Virus record (IMG/VR): IMGVR_UViG_3300034198_011086 | Location: 1-47,574 of that record | DNA length: 47,574 nucleotides | From: a virus | Reading direction: 5' to 3' (one strand) | Part shown: piece by piece, positions 25,225-34,768 of the stretch | Numbering within the stretch: the first letter of the stretch is position 1 | Layout: the number at the start of each line of letters is the position of its first letter | Notes under the pieces: model-generated | The model's input: the letters and a program-made list of their open reading frames with translations, nothing else | What the model was told of the DNA's origin: nothing | Database searches by the model: none | Position numbers and translations under genes: made by a program

Positions 25225-27348
25225 ATGCCGCACGCCACTCTCAAATTGGTTCCGGGTATCAATCGCAACGAAACGTTCACGTTGAACGAGACGGGGTTTG
25301 CCAAGTCTAATCTTGTTCGTTTTATACCGGACTCAAAATATCAGGCATTGATTCAGAAGCTGGGCGGTTGGACAAAGTTCTACGATAATACTTTCCCCGC
25401 CATTATCCGCGCTCTTTTGGCTTGGGAAGATACCAACTCAAAGAAGCATTTGGCGGTTGGAACTGGCCTTGACGCAGCGGTCCCGCCCGCTGGGTATCTA
25501 GGCGTTCTTACGGATGGCGTTCTTCAGAACATTACGCCGCAGAAATACATCAACAGCATTCCCGTAGCTGTAGCTGGCGATGTGCAAACAACTTCGGGCT
25601 CAAACATAGTCAAGATCACTGACACAAGCTTCACAGCATCCAGCCAGACATCTGTGTTTATTTCTACGCCCATATCTGCGGGCGGCTTAATCTTGTTTGG
25701 GCTTTATCAATGTACGTTTTTCGATTCGACGCACTACACTATAGCCGCCACAACCCCGACCGGCCTGCCGATTAACGCCACTTCTAGCGTTACGAGCGGC
25801 GTTGTTCCGTTGTTTGATACGACATCCGGCTCCGCGAGTGTGAAGGTCACGCTGCCTGCCAATGGATATCAAGTTGGAGATACGTTTCCTGTCCTTGTCC
25901 CCGTAACTGTTGGCGGGGTCACATTGAGTGGGAACTATATAATCCAATCTTTGGATTCCATAACTCCCGCCGACATATTCTATATTGTCGCGCAAAACAG
26001 TGCGACATCGACAGCGTCTGCATATGAAAACAACGGAAACGCCTATCTCGTTTATAATGTCGGCTTATCTCCTACGCCGCCTTATACGGGATATGGTGCT
26101 GGTGGATATGGCTCTGGCGGTTATGGCGTCGGTTCGGCGGTTGTAACATCTTTTGGCTATGCTATCCCAACGACAGATTGGTCTTTGGAAACTTGGGGTG
26201 AGATACTCATTTCTTGTGCTGTATCTTCTCAAGAGGACGGTCAAAAGTTTGCTTACGCCCCAATTTATCAATGGTCGCCTCAGGCAGGAACGCCCACGGC
26301 TCAGGTCATTGTTAATGCTCCTCCGATCAATGATGGCGCATTTGTTGCGATGCCTCAGCGTCAAGTTATCGCGTGGGGGTCATCGTTTAACGGTGTTCAA
26401 GACCCACTTCTTCTGCGTTGGTGCGATGTCGAAAACTATGATGTCTGGGTAGCTCAAGCTATTAATCAGGCGGGCTCTTATCGCATTCCCAAAGGGTCGC
26501 GAATTGTTTCGTGCATTCAAGGGCCGCAGCAAGGACTTGTTTGGACCGACATTGGTCTTTGGGCCATGCAGTACATTGGCGCTCCCTATGTCTACAGCTT
26601 TAACGAGATTGGCAACGGCTGTGGCCTTGTCGCTCGTAAGGCTGCCACTTCGCTGAACGGCATTGTGTATTGGATGGGGCCGACGCAGTTTTATCGCCTT
26701 GCTGGACAAGGTGTAGAAACGCTTCCGTGTTCGGTTTGGGACGTAATCTTCCAAGATTTGGACACGGCAAACGTGGACAAAATTAGGGTTGCCGCCAACA
26801 GCCGTTTCGGAGAAATCTCATGGTTTTATCCGACGAAGAGCAACGGCGGCGAGGTCAATGCCTACGTCAAGTATAACACGCTGTTGAATGTCTGGGATTA
26901 TGGAACTCTGAGCCGTACCGCATGGATCAATGAATCTGTGCTTGGTCCGCCGATTGGCGCTGCTGAGGACAGGTACATTTATCAGCATGAAACTTCCAAT
27001 AGCGCCAACGGAAACCTCATCAACGCAAGTTTTCAGACTGGCTATTTCTCAATAGAGAACGGCGACCTACAGAGTTTTGTTGATCAAATTTGGCCCGACA
27101 TGCGGTGGGGCTTGTACGACCAAACACAAAACGCCAGCGTCAACATTACATTCTACGTCTCCAACTATCCCGGGGACACGCCACGCCAATATGGTCCTTA
27201 CACTGTCACACAAGCTACCCAGTTTGTTTCAACAAGAATGAGGGGACGGCTTGTGTCCATAAACGTTAGTAGTGCGGACTCTGACGTGAACGGTTTCTGG
27301 AGAATTGGCGGTATTCGCTATCGCTACCAACCTGACGGCAAGTACTAA
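25225..27348 (+). CDS. Tail nozzle or packaged-DNA stabilisation protein, gp10-like
   Basis: A 707-aa protein resembling the P22 gp10 / T7 gp12-type tail hub: N-terminal KLVPGINRNETFTLNE and GFAKSNLVRFIPD, then LGGWTKFYD, many beta repeats and later TDWSLETWGEILISCAVSSQ, WTDIGLWAMQYIG and GNGCGLVARKAATSLNGIVY. These blocks form the beta-propeller-like nozzle of short tails. The stop overlaps the next ATG (TAATG). Confidence rests on these repeated gp10-type motifs. Confidence 0.78.
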   Translation: MPHATLKLVPGINRNETFTLNETGFAKSNLVRFIPDSKYQALIQKLGGWTKFYDNTFPAIIRALLAWEDTNSKKHLAVGTGLDAAVPPAGYLGVLTDGVLQNITPQKYINSIPVAVAGDVQTTSGSNIVKITDTSFTASSQTSVFISTPISAGGLILFGLYQCTFFDSTHYTIAATTPTGLPINATSSVTSGVVPLFDTTSGSASVKVTLPANGYQVGDTFPVLVPVTVGGVTLSGNYIIQSLDSITPADIFYIVAQNSATSTASAYENNGNAYLVYNVGLSPTPPYTGYGAGGYGSGGYGVGSAVVTSFGYAIPTTDWSLETWGEILISCAVSSQEDGQKFAYAPIYQWSPQAGTPTAQVIVNAPPINDGAFVAMPQRQVIAWGSSFNGVQDPLLLRWCDVENYDVWVAQAINQAGSYRIPKGSRIVSCIQGPQQGLVWTDIGLWAMQYIGAPYVYSFNEIGNGCGLVARKAATSLNGIVYWMGPTQFYRLAGQGVETLPCSVWDVIFQDLDTANVDKIRVAANSRFGEISWFYPTKSNGGEVNAYVKYNTLLNVWDYGTLSRTAWINESVLGPPIGAAEDRYIYQHETSNSANGNLINASFQTGYFSIENGDLQSFVDQIWPDMRWGLYDQTQNASVNITFYVSNYPGDTPRQYGPYTVTQATQFVSTRMRGRLVSINVSSADSDVNGFWRIGGIRYRYQPDGKY

Positions 27349-27689
27349 TGTCTTCGCTAACAGACATACTTACGGCTACAAAAAACATTGTCACGGCAAT
27401 TAACAGTGCCGCGCAAACCTATGCCAATGTTAATGGCATTCAGACTCGCCTTGATTTGACTTCTGCAACGCTAGTCAAGTCTGGTGAGGGCCGTGTTTCA
27501 TACATCAGCGTTACTGTGGCTGGTACAACTGTCGGTAAGGCTTACGACGCCACGTCAACAAGCGGAACATCTAACGCGATCTGTGCAATTCCGAATACGA
27601 TTGGAGTGTATCAGGTCAATATCCCATTCACGACGGGCTTGGTTGTCACTCCGGGGACAGGCCAGACTGTGACCGTCAGTTACTCGTAA
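27348..27689 (+). CDS. Small tail protein
   Basis: A 113-aa protein with an N-terminal helix (LTDILTATKNIVTAINSAAQ) and a C-terminal beta part (GRVSYISVTVAGTTVGKAYD, GLVVTPGTGQTVTVSYS). It begins on the stop of the nozzle gene, so it is translated with it. The helix-then-strands layout suits a fibre adaptor or a tail-tip subunit. No stronger assignment. Confidence 0.65.
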   Translation: MSSLTDILTATKNIVTAINSAAQTYANVNGIQTRLDLTSATLVKSGEGRVSYISVTVAGTTVGKAYDATSTSGTSNAICAIPNTIGVYQVNIPFTTGLVVTPGTGQTVTVSYS

Positions 27690-27701
27690 CGGAGGCCGTC
27701 A

Positions 27702-28604
27702 ATGGCTACGTCTTATACAGGCAATAAAAACCTTGGCAAACCTGCTTCGGGCTCCCTAAACTGGGATGTCCCTATTAATTCCGATATGGATAGCATTGAC
27801 TCCGCATTTGGCGGCGTCACTTCCAAGTCTGTTACCGGTGTAACGACCACACAGAACCTAACAATTTCTGAAGTTCAGAAACTGACGATCACGTTCAGCG
27901 GTACGTTGTCTCAGAACTTGATTTATACAATTCCGGCCCCGGCATCAGTAACCGGCCTGCCAATCGCTGGCGGCAACTGGATAGTAGACGTTTCTACGGT
28001 CGTATCTGGCGCGGGCGGACCATATACGATTACAATTTCCCCAGTGACCGGAGGCGGAACATCTATCGTTCTCACGCTAGGGTACATTTATAACGTCTAC
28101 TCAAACGGCACGAATATTCAGTACACAGATACTCGTCCTGTTACTCCAGCCGCCAATAGCGTTAATACGGCTGCTATCCAGAATGGGGCGGTTACCTATC
28201 CAAAGATTGATCCTGCTTCTATCGCGGCTGCTGCGGACTTCAGGGCAAATGTTGCTTCCCATGTGCTTGATACGACGGGAACGTGGGGCGCGGCGGCTTT
28301 TGTAACCCTTGTGGACGCCGCGACGATTGCGGTCGATATGTCTACTGGCCTTAACTTTCAGGTGACCCTGACGGGCAACAGGACGCTTGGTAACCCTACA
28401 AATACCAAGGTCGGACAGTCTGGCGCGATTGTGGTAAACCAAGATGCAACGGGTGGCCGTACTTTGGCGTTTGGCAGCGCTTATAAGTTCGCCAATGGTG
28501 TTGCGCCAACGATGTCAACGGCGGCCAATAGTGTAGATATATTGTTCTATTATGTCTACACGTCGTCCTTTATCCTCATCTCTACGTTCCGTGGAGTTGC
28601 ATGA
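27702..28604 (+). CDS. Tail fibre protein with conserved fibre-head domain
   Basis: A 300-aa protein starting MATSYTGNKNLGKPASGSLN, a phage fibre N-terminus that pins to the tail. A beta-rich middle follows, then NSVNTAAIQNGAVTYPKIDP (a fibre spacer word), and finally DMSTGLNFQVTLTGNRTLGN with AIVVNQDATGGRTLAF near the C-terminus, a domain seen at the end of many phage fibre proteins. Strong GGAGG box. Likely attached to the tail nozzle. Confidence 0.75.
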   Translation: MATSYTGNKNLGKPASGSLNWDVPINSDMDSIDSAFGGVTSKSVTGVTTTQNLTISEVQKLTITFSGTLSQNLIYTIPAPASVTGLPIAGGNWIVDVSTVVSGAGGPYTITISPVTGGGTSIVLTLGYIYNVYSNGTNIQYTDTRPVTPAANSVNTAAIQNGAVTYPKIDPASIAAAADFRANVASHVLDTTGTWGAAAFVTLVDAATIAVDMSTGLNFQVTLTGNRTLGNPTNTKVGQSGAIVVNQDATGGRTLAFGSAYKFANGVAPTMSTAANSVDILFYYVYTSSFILISTFRGVA

Positions 28605-29230
28605 TGATTCCCGGTATTGGGATATTTCTCGGTAATAGTGTTGTCCCGGGGTCGCAGACGTATTCGACGCCGGGGACATATACTTTTACGCCTCCCTCTT
28701 CGTATAATACGCTTACCATACAGGTATGGGGCGGGGGCGGCTCTGGAACTGTATTTTTTAAGTCTGGTGGTTCAAATTATCTTTATACAGGGCAAACCGG
28801 AAATAACTCGACCGTCACCACATCTTTGGGCACTTTGACTGCCAATGCTGGATCAGGGGCAGGCACTGGCGGTACAGCTTCTGGCCCATCTGGCTCAACA
28901 ACCGTAACAGGCGGCGCTGGTACAACAGTGTATTCAGCCGGTGGTATTGGGTATTCCACGGGCGGTAATGCTGGGGGACCCGGTGGCGGTATTGGTAGTA
29001 CAGGGGTAGTGCCCGGTGGTGTGCCCGGCGCTGGTAGCGGTGGTTACGTTACAAATACTGCGGGTGGCACATCGACATCCGTTACGGGCGGTGGCGCTGC
29101 CGGATACGTTTCTCTTTCGACATCCTTGTTTGTTGGCATTAGCCTTTCCGTGACCGTAGGGGCCGGTGCGGTAGCATCGTATGGAAATAATCCCGGCGGC
29201 GATGGCCGTGTTGTGATAAGCTGGACATAA
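28601..29230 (+). CDS. Gly-rich fibre-tip protein
   Basis: A 209-aa, Gly/Ser/Thr-rich protein (GGGSGTVFFKSGG, GSTTVTGGAGTTVYSAGGIG, GGNAGGPGGG). Its start YSTPGTYTFTPPSSYNTLTI and WGGGG words match the Gly-rich C-terminal domain of the 864-aa collagen fibre, and it ends in GGDGRVVISW, like the [10 protein letters not shown] end of that fibre. It overlaps the previous stop. It may serve as a separable adhesin for the fibre before it (compare T-even gp38 tips; inference). Confidence 0.7.
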   Translation: MMIPGIGIFLGNSVVPGSQTYSTPGTYTFTPPSSYNTLTIQVWGGGGSGTVFFKSGGSNYLYTGQTGNNSTVTTSLGTLTANAGSGAGTGGTASGPSGSTTVTGGAGTTVYSAGGIGYSTGGNAGGPGGGIGSTGVVPGGVPGAGSGGYVTNTAGGTSTSVTGGGAAGYVSLSTSLFVGISLSVTVGAGAVASYGNNPGGDGRVVISWT

Positions 29231-29242
29231 CAGGAGATTGAA

Positions 29243-30637
29243 ATGGCAGACTATTACGATCCAATGGGGGTTGCCTATGCCCCGCCCGAAAACACTCCCT
29301 CCGGCGGCGTAGACACCCTATCACGTCCGTTCCGCCAGCTAGGCGATGCTTACAATAGGTATCGTCAGTTTGCTACTTCGGCTCTGCCGACTGCCGACCA
29401 AATGCGGGATTATCTTGTCAAACAGGGGGTTAGCCCTGAGGTTGCGGAGCGTCAAGCTGGCCGCATCGAAGGCCGGATTCAGAGCCAAGCAAATCGCAGG
29501 ATGGGCCTTATCGAAGGCGCGGTGGGTGCGGGCGCTTTAACGGGCGCTGGGCGCGTTCTTGGCGGCCTTCGTGGGGCCGTAAATCCGCCCAGCCAATGGG
29601 GCGGCATCTTCCGTCCGCCTGCCAATCCTAATACGGTTTCCGCAGCCTCCCCCGGTCTGAACTGGGGCGAACGGTTGTGGCTTGCGGAGCGCCAGACCAC
29701 CCCTATGGTTGCTGGGCAGAGAATGATGCCGCTTCGGCCTGTGACGGCTGGCGCAACGATGGCTGCGGGCATCCCGATTATGGCAACCCAGACGGGTATG
29801 CAAAATCCATTTGCATCGCGCTCTGCGGCGGCTGGGGAGGTTCAGGGGCCGCCTGAAACACAAGGGCCGCCTATACCAGCCAATCTTCGTGCGCCTCGTG
29901 TAGCACCTCGTGTAGCGCCCCGTACTGCGGCAGCCCCGGTCCTTCCTCCAGTTCGCCCCGCAAGACTTGGTGCAAGCGAAGCATCACAATATCAAAGCAC
30001 CGGACAGCCCGTTTTTGAATCGGGGCGCATCAATTGGGGCGATCCCAACAACCCGGCTGATTTTGCCCGCGCAGATGCTGAATTGCAGCGCATTCGCCGT
30101 TCCGGGGTTGAATATGCCTCCGGGGGGGCCGTAGACCGGGCGATGCGCCTTGCGGATACCAGAGCGCCGGAAACCCATAGCGGCATCATAAATATGGCGG
30201 TTGGCGGTCGCACTGACCACATCCCGATGCACGTTCTGGCTAATTCCTATGTTCTCCCCGCAGACATTGTTTCGGGACTTGGTGAGGGCAATACGTTGGC
30301 TGGTACGGAAATCCTCAACCGCATGTTCAAAATGGGTCCGTATGGGACTGAGCCTTCCCAGCATCGCGCTTCGCCCAAGTTCCCACAGGGTGAACGGATG
30401 TCTTCCCAGTATGAGCCGCCGAAGTATTCCAAGCGGGGCGGTTCTATTACGGAGGATAAAAAGGCTGTTCCGATCATTGCGGCAGGCGGCGAATACGTCG
30501 TTCCGCCAGAAGTAGTGCAGATGCTTGGTGAAGGTGATACTGATGCTGGGCATGAGTATCTGGACAACTTCGTGAAGTATGTTCGCGATCACGTCGCGAA
30601 GACGCTGAAGAAGCTTCCGCCACCCCGTCAGGACTAG
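29243..30637 (+). CDS. Virion-associated protein with duplicated GGEYV-like module
   Basis: A 464-aa protein with a GGAG box. The N-terminal third is helical (RQAGRIEGRIQSQANRRMGL), the middle is Pro/Ala-rich, and the C-terminal third has two related modules: RTDHIPMHVLANSYVLPADI followed by GLGEGNTLAG (about 323-356), and KKAVPIIAAGGEYVVPPEVV followed by MLGEGDTDAG (about 405-438). Words such as ASGGAV and KRGGSI match the GG motif of other virion proteins. It precedes an acetyltransferase and the ejection proteins, so it probably belongs to the internal virion set. Confidence 0.65.
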   Translation: MADYYDPMGVAYAPPENTPSGGVDTLSRPFRQLGDAYNRYRQFATSALPTADQMRDYLVKQGVSPEVAERQAGRIEGRIQSQANRRMGLIEGAVGAGALTGAGRVLGGLRGAVNPPSQWGGIFRPPANPNTVSAASPGLNWGERLWLAERQTTPMVAGQRMMPLRPVTAGATMAAGIPIMATQTGMQNPFASRSAAAGEVQGPPETQGPPIPANLRAPRVAPRVAPRTAAAPVLPPVRPARLGASEASQYQSTGQPVFESGRINWGDPNNPADFARADAELQRIRRSGVEYASGGAVDRAMRLADTRAPETHSGIINMAVGGRTDHIPMHVLANSYVLPADIVSGLGEGNTLAGTEILNRMFKMGPYGTEPSQHRASPKFPQGERMSSQYEPPKYSKRGGSITEDKKAVPIIAAGGEYVVPPEVVQMLGEGDTDAGHEYLDNFVKYVRDHVAKTLKKLPPPRQD

Positions 30638-30644
30638 GTGATTG

Positions 30645-31118
30645 ATGGACGAGTATACAGTTAGCATCGCGACAAAAGATGATGAGGAGGATATCTACAA
30701 CCTCCTCACCATGATGCACGCTGAGAACGGTTTGTTCGGCATGGCTCCCGATCTTGTTTGGGATATGATTTATGCTGCAACCCGTCACAACAAGTGCATT
30801 ATTGGCGTCATTCGGAACGGCGATGAGATCGAGGCGGCTATTTGCCTGATGGTGACAAATCTTTGGTACACCCACGATCTTCACCTTGGCGATGTCTTCG
30901 ACTTTGTTCGTCCTGCTTATCGGCGTTCGACTCGGGCGAAATATCTTCTGCAATTTGCCAAACGCTGCTCAGATGAGATGGGTATCCCATTGATGACGGG
31001 CGTTGTGTCAAATGTCAGGACTGAATCAAAAATCAAACTTTTTGAGCGTCAAATGAAGAAGGCTGGAGCTTTCTTCTTGTACAACGACAAAACAACGGCA
31101 CAAGCGCGGGCATCGTAA
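30645..31118 (+). CDS. GNAT-family acetyltransferase
   Basis: A 157-aa predicted N-acetyltransferase from ATG 30645. Seen: the N-terminal helix (DEEDIYNLLTMMHAENGLFG), strands IIGVIRNGDEIEAAICLMV, the acetyl-CoA pocket region DVFDFVRPAYRRSTRAKYLL (R-R-S-T-R-A in place of the usual Q-x-x-G-x-G/A), and the last block MTGVVSNVRTESKIKLFERQ. The divergent pyrophosphate loop is odd but common in phage GNATs. Located between virion genes; the substrate could be a virion or host protein or a small amine. Confidence 0.75.
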   Translation: MDEYTVSIATKDDEEDIYNLLTMMHAENGLFGMAPDLVWDMIYAATRHNKCIIGVIRNGDEIEAAICLMVTNLWYTHDLHLGDVFDFVRPAYRRSTRAKYLLQFAKRCSDEMGIPLMTGVVSNVRTESKIKLFERQMKKAGAFFLYNDKTTAQARAS

Positions 31119-31130
31119 GGACGGACGGCT

Positions 31131-34100
31131 ATGGGTTCCTTTTGCTCTTCTAAACCGCAAGTTTCGACGTATACGCCGCCCGCTGCTGTTACGCAGGGCT
31201 ATAATACGCTTTTGAACTTTGCCACACCCCTCCTGAATCAGCCTTACCAGCCCTATCAAGGCAATCTGGTGCAGGGGCTAACGCCTATGCAACAGGCGGC
31301 TGGACAGGGCATTGCTGGTCTTGCCGGGTCAACGGACCCTTACTTTGGGGCGGCTGCCGGATTGGCATTGCAGGGTTCTCAGCCCCTTCAAATGCGGCAA
31401 TTTACGCCTCAGGCTGTCCAACAGTATGAATCTCCGTACCTCCAAAATGTAATGGGATCGACTGCCCAAAACATCATGGAGACCAACGCGCAGCAGCAAA
31501 ATCAGCTTCTGGGGAACGCTATCCAGCGCGGAGCATTCGGTGGCGACCGGGGACGGGTGGCTCAGGCAGAGCTTACCCGCCAGCAGAATCTTGCGAACAA
31601 CGCTACTCTCGCGAACATTGCGAATCAGGGTTATACGCAGGCTCTGGGGCAGTTCAATCAGCAACAGATGACTGATCTTCAGCGGCAGTTGCAGAGCGGC
31701 CAATTGGCTCAGTCTGGGGCTGGGCTTCTCGCTCAAATGGGACCGGCTCAGCAGCAGGCTAATCTGTCGCAGCTTGGCGCTCAGTTGCAGTATGGCGGGC
31801 TGCAGCAGCAGTTGGGACAGGCTGGCCTCAGCACGGCTTACCAGCAGTTCCTGAATCAACAGCAGCACCCATACAATATCGCCAATTGGTTTGGTGGTCT
31901 TATGGGCGGCGCTGCCAGCGGCATGGGTGGCACAACCACGACCACGGCGGCCCAGCCCAGCTTGTTTAACCAGATTCTGGGCTTTGGTGGCGCACTGGGC
32001 GCTATGGGTGGCTCTGGAGGCATCGGTGGCCTTGGAAGTTCGTTGATGAGTGGATTAGGCGCTATATTGCCGTTTTCAGATGAGCGTTTGAAAGAAAATA
32101 TCAAGCACGTTGGCAAAACCAACGATGGACAGAATATCTATTCATATAACTTCAAAGGTGAAGACCCGCTTCAAACTCATCTGGGCCTGATGGCTCAAGA
32201 AGTAGAGATGGTTAAGCCTGAGGCTGTCCACGACTTTGGTGGCTTCAAGACCGTAGACTATCAAGCCGCGACTAAGGAAGCGGCTATTCCTCATATGGCG
32301 GATGGCGGCGTGCCCAGTGGTATACTTGGCATGAGCCCAATAGCCGGTATGCAGGCGCAGTCTTATGTCCCCCAAGCGATGCAATCTCAAGGTGGGTTCA
32401 AGCCGCCCCAGCAGCCTCAGATGGTCGATCCTAATAAGGACCTTGAGGGGGCGGTTAAAAACATCCGCGCCATGATGGGAACAAAGCAGGAACCTGCAAA
32501 GAAAGAGCCTGCAAAGCAAGAGGCTCCTCGTCAGCTTGGCCCAACGGCTCCGGTTGGTGTTGAAGGTATTGGAACAAACACGACAGATACCATACCGGCT
32601 GGCACGGCTGATCTTGGGCAGCTTTATGCGGATGGCGGCTCCGTCAATCCGTTTAACTTTGGATACGGTTTGCAAACCAAAGATGACCTGTCCCAGATGG
32701 CTCAGTCTCATGCTGGGTCTGGCATGATGGGTCTGCGTCCTGAAGAGGAAGCCGAAGCAGCAACTGGTATTCTTGGCGCAGCTATGGGCGGTCGTATCCA
32801 TTATGCGGATGGTGGCCCTGCTGAAACTGGAGGCTTGCCAGACCGCCCGCTTCCAACCACGTCTGCGGGTTCTGCTCGTATGCAGGATGAGCCGCCTCCT
32901 GATGTCGAAACGACGCCAGTTAATCTTACGAGGAGAATCCCTCAGGCTCCGAAACAGCCGGATTTCTTGAGCTATATTCTTCCGCGCGAAAGCGGCGGCA
33001 ATCCTAACGCAAGGAATCCTAATAGCAGCGCAAGCGGCATTGCTCAGATCACTGACGCGACTTATCAGAGTGCCATCGCCCGGAATCCCGCGCTTGCAAA
33101 TCTCGGCAAAAACGACCCGCGTGTGATTGAGGATATCCGCAGTAACAATGCTCGCATTCTTCAGTCTCAAGACATCGAGCCCACGAACCAGAACCAATAT
33201 ATGTCTTGGTTCCTTGGCGCTGGTGGCGGCCCTCGCTTCATCAAGGGAATGCAGGAAAATCCCAATCGTCCCGCGACGGAATTGGCGCAGCCCGGTCAGG
33301 TTTCCGCCAATCGCACCGTGTTCTTTAACCGTGACGGAACGCCTCGCACGGCGTCTGAGGTGTTCAATTTCCTAAATCGTCCAATGGGCGGTCAGGGCGT
33401 GATTGCTGCGGCTCCTCAGGGCGCACAGGCCCCGCAGGGGGTTGTGGGGCAGACGACTCGTCCTCCCGCTTCTCCAGAAGAGGCGCGTATACCGATCCAA
33501 TCTCGCGCGACCAAGGAAGGCTTATTCGGGATGCTGGGCATCGAAATGACGCCTGAGCAGCGTCTGGCCTTTATCCAAGCATCTCTAAAGCTTGCGGGCA
33601 CCCCGGGTCGTCCGGGTGTTGGTCTTGCTGCGGCAGCGGATACCTATGCCAAAACGCTTCTTGAGGCTCAGAAGGGCCAGCGCGAATCTGCTACCGCACA
33701 GGCGGGCACTGAGCGTGAACGTGCTGCTGCAAGGCTTTCCGAGCAGGAAGCGGCATCTAAGGGTATCATGCCGACATATGGCGGACTTATTCGCACAACT
33801 CCGACGCCCGGGGGTGGGGTGCAGGTTGAGTCTATCCGCGTGCCAAAGCCGGGTGAAAGGACGGTTGTTGGTGAGCCGGGAACGTCTGCCCAACCTGAAA
33901 CTGGAGCGCCAAAAGCGCCTACCGCTCCTACGGGAACGGAAGCTGCACCACCGACTGTTGGTGGCGTCCAACAGGCATTTAATTTTATGCCGTTGGCTGC
34001 CAACGAGAAAGCCGCTGAAAAGCTATCTGCTCTTGATAGAAGCGCAGAAAGGATTTTGCAGCAAGCTAGTGGATTGGGCGGCCAAGAGATGAGAAAAGAA

Positions 34101-34766
34101 TTCAGCGAAATTAACGGCCAAGCCCAAAGTGCGGGTAAGGCTGCTGGTGACGCTGTCTCTGGCATTCAGTCTCTTATTAAGGCAGTAGCGAGCGTTCCGG
34201 CCAACGGCTTGCTTACAGGCGGTGCGTTGGATGACTTCCGCTATTCTATAGCCAAATACATTGATACGGCGGCCAGTGTCGCTGGCGTCAATCTTGGCAT
34301 TAGCGATCTTCGGTCCAACAAAGAGGTTTTGGAAAAACTTTCCAGAATCAATACTCAGGAACTTCAACGTGGCCTTGGCCGTGAAGCCGGTTTCTGGTTG
34401 TCTGAACTAGCAAAGAGCTATCCCAGCACGGCGTTGTCTCGTGAAGCGGCAGCAAGTTTGGCGGCTGAAATCATCAGCAAAAACCAATTGTCAATTGACC
34501 GCGCTCAGCTTTATCGGTTGTACGGCGACAAGACTTACGACACGGGTATAGATGCTGAACGTGTCTTCCGTGAAGTTGCTCCTGCCGCCCATTATGCTGA
34601 AGAAAAGAAGCTAATCGAAAATATCTTGCTTGATCGGCGCTGGGCAGGCAAAAACAACCCGCTTATTTTGCTCCAACAAAATCCGACTTCTCGTGAGTCG
34701 TTTGATCGCGAGATCGCAAAGCGGTATGGTCCAGCTAACTTGTCTCGCTACGTCTTCGGGAGCTGA
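31131..34766 (+). CDS. Large internal (ejection) protein with S74-type chaperone and transglycosylase domains
   Basis: A 1211-aa multi-domain virion protein. Residues 1-310 are Gln/Ala/Gly-rich helices. About 316-375 is an intramolecular-chaperone (peptidase S74) domain: SDERLKENIKHVGKT, with Ser 316 and Lys 321 at the spacing of the self-cleavage dyad of endosialidase tails, then THLGLMAQEVE. About 380-600 holds ADGG-type words. About 612-760 is a lytic-transglycosylase-like domain: SYILPRESGGNPNARN with Glu 620, then SASGIAQITDATYQ. The rest is helical (ERTVVGEPGT linker, then coils). It likely enters the cell with the DNA and opens the wall. Confidence 0.78.
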   Translation: MGSFCSSKPQVSTYTPPAAVTQGYNTLLNFATPLLNQPYQPYQGNLVQGLTPMQQAAGQGIAGLAGSTDPYFGAAAGLALQGSQPLQMRQFTPQAVQQYESPYLQNVMGSTAQNIMETNAQQQNQLLGNAIQRGAFGGDRGRVAQAELTRQQNLANNATLANIANQGYTQALGQFNQQQMTDLQRQLQSGQLAQSGAGLLAQMGPAQQQANLSQLGAQLQYGGLQQQLGQAGLSTAYQQFLNQQQHPYNIANWFGGLMGGAASGMGGTTTTTAAQPSLFNQILGFGGALGAMGGSGGIGGLGSSLMSGLGAILPFSDERLKENIKHVGKTNDGQNIYSYNFKGEDPLQTHLGLMAQEVEMVKPEAVHDFGGFKTVDYQAATKEAAIPHMADGGVPSGILGMSPIAGMQAQSYVPQAMQSQGGFKPPQQPQMVDPNKDLEGAVKNIRAMMGTKQEPAKKEPAKQEAPRQLGPTAPVGVEGIGTNTTDTIPAGTADLGQLYADGGSVNPFNFGYGLQTKDDLSQMAQSHAGSGMMGLRPEEEAEAATGILGAAMGGRIHYADGGPAETGGLPDRPLPTTSAGSARMQDEPPPDVETTPVNLTRRIPQAPKQPDFLSYILPRESGGNPNARNPNSSASGIAQITDATYQSAIARNPALANLGKNDPRVIEDIRSNNARILQSQDIEPTNQNQYMSWFLGAGGGPRFIKGMQENPNRPATELAQPGQVSANRTVFFNRDGTPRTASEVFNFLNRPMGGQGVIAAAPQGAQAPQGVVGQTTRPPASPEEARIPIQSRATKEGLFGMLGIEMTPEQRLAFIQASLKLAGTPGRPGVGLAAAADTYAKTLLEAQKGQRESATAQAGTERERAAARLSEQEAASKGIMPTYGGLIRTTPTPGGGVQVESIRVPKPGERTVVGEPGTSAQPETGAPKAPTAPTGTEAAPPTVGGVQQAFNFMPLAANEKAAEKLSALDRSAERILQQASGLGGQEMRKEFSEINGQAQSAGKAAGDAVSGIQSLIKAVASVPANGLLTGGALDDFRYSIAKYIDTAASVAGVNLGISDLRSNKEVLEKLSRINTQELQRGLGREAGFWLSELAKSYPSTALSREAAASLAAEIISKNQLSIDRAQLYRLYGDKTYDTGIDAERVFREVAPAAHYAEEKKLIENILLDRRWAGKNNPLILLQQNPTSRESFDREIAKRYGPANLSRYVFGS

Positions 34767-34768
34767 GC

